64,000 bases of DNA from Labrenzia sp. DG1229. Lineage in GTDB: Bacteria > Pseudomonadota > Alphaproteobacteria > Rhizobiales > Stappiaceae. A program made the position numbers and the translations under genes. The stretch lies in contig NZ_KI928919.1 in NCBI RefSeq assembly GCF_000521215.1, forward strand, positions 47,464 to 111,463, given 5' to 3'. The stretch's first letter is position 1. Every line of letters begins with the position of its first letter. This document shows, one piece after another, positions 61,480-64,000 of this stretch. The notes under the pieces are model-generated. The model did not search any database. It was not told the origin of the DNA and worked only from the letters and a program-made list of their open reading frames with translations.

Positions 61480-64000
61480 ATGGCCAAATGGGTCTACAGT
61501 TTCGGCAATGGTGTGGCAGAGGGTGCAGCGGAGATGCGCAACCTTCTCGGCGGGAAGGGCGCCAACCTTGCTGAAATGAGCAGCCTGGGCCTGCCGGTGC
61601 CTCCCGGTTTCACAATTACGACAGAAGTCTGCACCTGGTATTACGAACACGGGAAGACGTATCCGGAAGCTCTCCGCGCGCAGGTCGTCGAAGCGCTTGA
61701 AAAGATCGGTTCGAACACAGGACGCAAATTTGGCGATCCTGAGCGTCCGCTTCTTGTTTCCGTGCGGTCGGGAGCAAGGGTCTCGATGCCGGGCATGATG
61801 GACACGGTCCTCAATCTCGGGCTGAACGACCGGACTGTCGAGGCGATAGCCAGAGAAGCCGGCGATCGCAGGTTTGCCTATGACAGCTACCGCCGTTTCA
61901 TTCAGATGTATTCGGATGTGGTTCTGGGGCTCGACCATCACGAGTTCGAGGAGATCCTCGAGGAATACAAGGAACGCAACGAACTTGCGCTTGACACCGA
62001 GATCGATGCCGACGCCTGGCTGGGGATCATTGAAAAGTTCAAGGCGCTGGTCGAAGAAGAACTGGAAAAGCCGTTTCCGCAGGATCCGCAGGAGCAGCTA
62101 TGGGGCGCGATCGGCGCTGTCTTCAGTTCCTGGATGGTGCCGCGAGCCGTTACCTACAGGCGCCTTCACGACATTCCGGGCAATTGGGGCACGGCGGTCA
62201 ACGTTCAGGCCATGGTGTTCGGCAACATGGGTGAAAGTTCGGCGACGGGCGTAGCATTCACGCGCAATCCGTCAACGGGTGAAAACGCGCTTTACGGCGA
62301 ATTCCTGGTCAATGCGCAAGGTGAAGATGTGGTTGCCGGTATCCGCACACCGCAGGACATCACCGAAAAGGCGCGCATCGAGGCGGGGTCCTCCAGTCCT
62401 TCGCTCGAAGCGCTGATGCCGGCGGCCTTCGCGGAATTTAGGACCTACTGCACAAAGCTCGAAGCACACTACAAGGACATGCAGGATCTGGAGTTCACCA
62501 TCGAAAAGGGTAAGCTCTGGATGCTGCAGACACGTGCGGGAAAGCGCACGGCCAAGGCAGCGCTCAGGATTGCCGTGGATCTGGTGGAAGAAGGTGTTCT
62601 GGGTGAAGAAGAGGCAATAGGTCGGGTTGAACCCGGTGCACTTGACCAGCTTTTGCACCCGACGATCGATCCCGATGCCGAGCGTGACGTGATTACGACC
62701 GGACTGCCGGCGTCTCCCGGTGCAGCTTCCGGTGCGATCGTGTTTACGTCCGATGAAGCGGAAAAAGCAAAGGCGGAAGGGCGCAAGACGATCCTTGTCA
62801 GGGTCGAAACCAGTCCGGAAGACATTCACGGCATGCATGCGGCCGAAGGCATCCTGACAAGCCGAGGCGGCATGACCAGTCATGCTGCGGTGGTTGCGCG
62901 CGGAATGGGGAAACCCTGCGTGGCAGGTGCGGGGATGCTACGGGTCGACTACCGCAATGGTGTGATTAACGCTGCCGGACGGCAGTTGAAGGAAGGCGAC
63001 GTGATAACCGTAGACGGGGCGACCGGTCAGGTCCTGTCCGGTGAAGTGAGCATGCTGCAACCGACACTGTCGGGTGATTTCGGCACGTTGATGGGATGGG
63101 CGGACAATGTCCGGCGTATGAAAGTCAGAACCAACGCCGAGACCCCGCAGGATGCCAAGGTTGCGCGTGAATTCGGCGCCGAGGGGATCGGGCTCTGCCG
63201 CACGGAACACATGTTTTTCGAAGGCGAGCGGATAATTGCAGTCCGTGAGATGATCCTTGCCGATTCAGAGGAAGGCCGAAGGGCAGCGCTTGCGAAACTA
63301 CTGCCGATGCAGCGCCAGGATTTCACGGACCTCTTTGAAATCATGCATGGTCTGCCAGTCACCATCCGCTTGCTGGATCCACCTTTGCACGAGTTCCTGC
63401 CGAAATCGGAAGAAGAACTCGGCGACGTCGCCAATGCGATGGGCGCCGATCCGGAACGGCTGCGTGACAGGGCGCTAGCGCTTGAGGAATTCAATCCGAT
63501 GCTTGGACATCGCGGCTGCCGTCTCCTGGTTTCCTATCCGGAAATTGCGGAAATGCAGGCCCGGGCCATCTTCGAAGCCGCGGTCGAGGCCGCCAGGACA
63601 ACCGGGGCGCCTGTTGTTCCGGAAATCATGGTACCGCTGGTTGGTCTCAAGGGAGAGCTTGATCATGTCCGCAAAAGCATCGAGGCAATGGCAAAGGCGG
63701 TCGCCGAGGAAACCGGCAGGGAGCTCACCTATCAGATCGGCACGATGGTCGAACTGCCGCGTGCCGCGCTCAAAGCCGCTGAAATTGCTGAATCAGCGGA
63801 ATTCTTCTCCTTTGGCACGAATGATCTGACCCAAACCACATTTGGTATTTCGCGCGATGATGCCGCCTCGTTTCTGGGTACCTATCAAACCCGCGGCATC
63901 CTGGAGCAGGACCCGTTCGTGTCGCTTGACCCGGATGGGGTCGGTGAGTTGATCAAGATCGGTGTGGAGCGTGGGCGCTCGACGCGCGCGGATATCAAAC
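61480..64000 (+). CDS. ppdK: Pyruvate, phosphate dikinase (3' end beyond window)
   Basis: At least 840 residues; the gene runs off the right edge, with about 50 residues expected to be missing. It interconverts pyruvate, ATP and phosphate with PEP, AMP and diphosphate. The ATP-grasp domain (about 1-340) includes GGKGANLAEMSSLGLPVPPGFT and SVRSGARVSMPGMMDTVLN. The swivelling domain has the phosphohistidine His468 in GGMTSHAAVVARGMGKPC. The C-terminal PEP-binding barrel has EFGAEGIGLCRTEHMFF and FSFGTNDLTQTTFG. ATG at 61480 with GCGAGGA upstream. The catalytic Cys near the C-terminus lies outside the window. Confidence 0.97.
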   Translation, partial: MAKWVYSFGNGVAEGAAEMRNLLGGKGANLAEMSSLGLPVPPGFTITTEVCTWYYEHGKTYPEALRAQVVEALEKIGSNTGRKFGDPERPLLVSVRSGARVSMPGMMDTVLNLGLNDRTVEAIAREAGDRRFAYDSYRRFIQMYSDVVLGLDHHEFEEILEEYKERNELALDTEIDADAWLGIIEKFKALVEEELEKPFPQDPQEQLWGAIGAVFSSWMVPRAVTYRRLHDIPGNWGTAVNVQAMVFGNMGESSATGVAFTRNPSTGENALYGEFLVNAQGEDVVAGIRTPQDITEKARIEAGSSSPSLEALMPAAFAEFRTYCTKLEAHYKDMQDLEFTIEKGKLWMLQTRAGKRTAKAALRIAVDLVEEGVLGEEEAIGRVEPGALDQLLHPTIDPDAERDVITTGLPASPGAASGAIVFTSDEAEKAKAEGRKTILVRVETSPEDIHGMHAAEGILTSRGGMTSHAAVVARGMGKPCVAGAGMLRVDYRNGVINAAGRQLKEGDVITVDGATGQVLSGEVSMLQPTLSGDFGTLMGWADNVRRMKVRTNAETPQDAKVAREFGAEGIGLCRTEHMFFEGERIIAVREMILADSEEGRRAALAKLLPMQRQDFTDLFEIMHGLPVTIRLLDPPLHEFLPKSEEELGDVANAMGADPERLRDRALALEEFNPMLGHRGCRLLVSYPEIAEMQARAIFEAAVEAARTTGAPVVPEIMVPLVGLKGELDHVRKSIEAMAKAVAEETGRELTYQIGTMVELPRAALKAAEIAESAEFFSFGTNDLTQTTFGISRDDAASFLGTYQTRGILEQDPFVSLDPDGVGELIKIGVERGRSTRADIK

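Noticed and set aside
61204-61941. N-terminal extension of the TPR protein frame
   Set aside because: The frame opens far upstream, antisense to ppdK, and would bury a clear signal peptide; the double ATG at 61203 with GCGAGGA is the sensible start.
1-64000. CRISPR arrays, tRNA or rRNA genes, intact insertion sequences, prophage genes
   Set aside because: No regularly spaced repeats, no cloverleaf-like segment with a conserved T-arm, no transposase, integrase or phage structural motifs were seen on reading through.

Overview
The window looks like a chromosomal segment of an alphaproteobacterium of the Hyphomicrobiales (Rhizobiales). A marine Stappiaceae-type organism (Labrenzia/Roseibium and relatives) would fit, but that placement is inference. 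The grounds are a MucR regulator, a Usg protein, the families DUF2336, DUF1491 and DUF5330, a pyruvate phosphate dikinase, a rhizobial-style cobalamin riboswitch, fairly GC-rich coding with AT-rich promoters, and a complete Mrp Na+/H+ antiporter beside an Na+/phosphate carrier. No tRNA, rRNA, CRISPR array, prophage or intact insertion sequence was seen.

Layout. 0.2-8.7 kb: an exported phytochelatin-synthase-like protease, membrane proteins of unknown role, a STAS protein translationally coupled to an Na/Pi-type carrier, a convergent 7TM-type histidine kinase/LuxR response regulator pair, and a YrhK-family protein. 8.8-9.7 kb: a substrate-binding-protein pseudogene with two lesions. 10.2-14.0 kb: a cobalamin riboswitch, a palindromic operator-like site, a DUF1636 metal-binding protein and a BtuCDF-type ABC importer, followed tail to tail by an MFS gene broken by a frameshift in a G6 run. 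15.4-20.7 kb: a QorB-like reductase divergent from an HxlR regulator, an XRE regulator with an FG-GAP exported protein, MAPEG, MsrB, and a PAS-GGDEF protein whose GGDEF motif is degenerate. 21.1-27.0 kb: the seven-gene mrpABCDEFG operon. 27.0-30.2 kb: mucR with its terminator, a 262-bp MITE-like element with TA flanks, and an amidase-tetR operon with a palindromic operator.

30.6-37.6 kb: sufE, DUF5330, and a histidine-kinase-like membrane protein that appears to have lost its catalytic motifs, followed 5 bp later by a membrane-anchored peptidoglycan-binding protein. DUF1491, DUF2336, a small protein with a perfect ribosome binding site and a lipoprotein come next. 37.8-42.8 kb: a TPR-sulfotransferase, then a PBP1A operon carrying a frameshifted DUF1214 gene and an intact DUF1254 gene. 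43-50.6 kb: a YcgN protein, a TetR/NAD(P)H-quinone-reductase pair with two operators exactly 50 bp apart, MltF, DUF3833, a P1 peptidase, a flavin reductase, an amino-acid-type binding protein and YceI. 51-64 kb: an L,D-transpeptidase, MsrQ with a PepSY protein, a VWA/MoxR pair, a cytochrome c, Usg, a TrmN6-like methylase, DUF2007, two isoprenoid genes (ispB and ispE), a large TPR protein, and ppdK running off the right edge.

Three genes carry single-base frameshifts, two of them in homopolymers. Real decay and assembly error cannot be told apart here. The most promising candidate for an undescribed system is the pseudokinase/peptidoglycan-binding pair at 32.1-34.6 kb. Next are the STAS-carrier couple, whose STAS domain lacks the phosphorylatable serine, and the dual-control (riboswitch plus palindrome) DUF1636-ABC operon.
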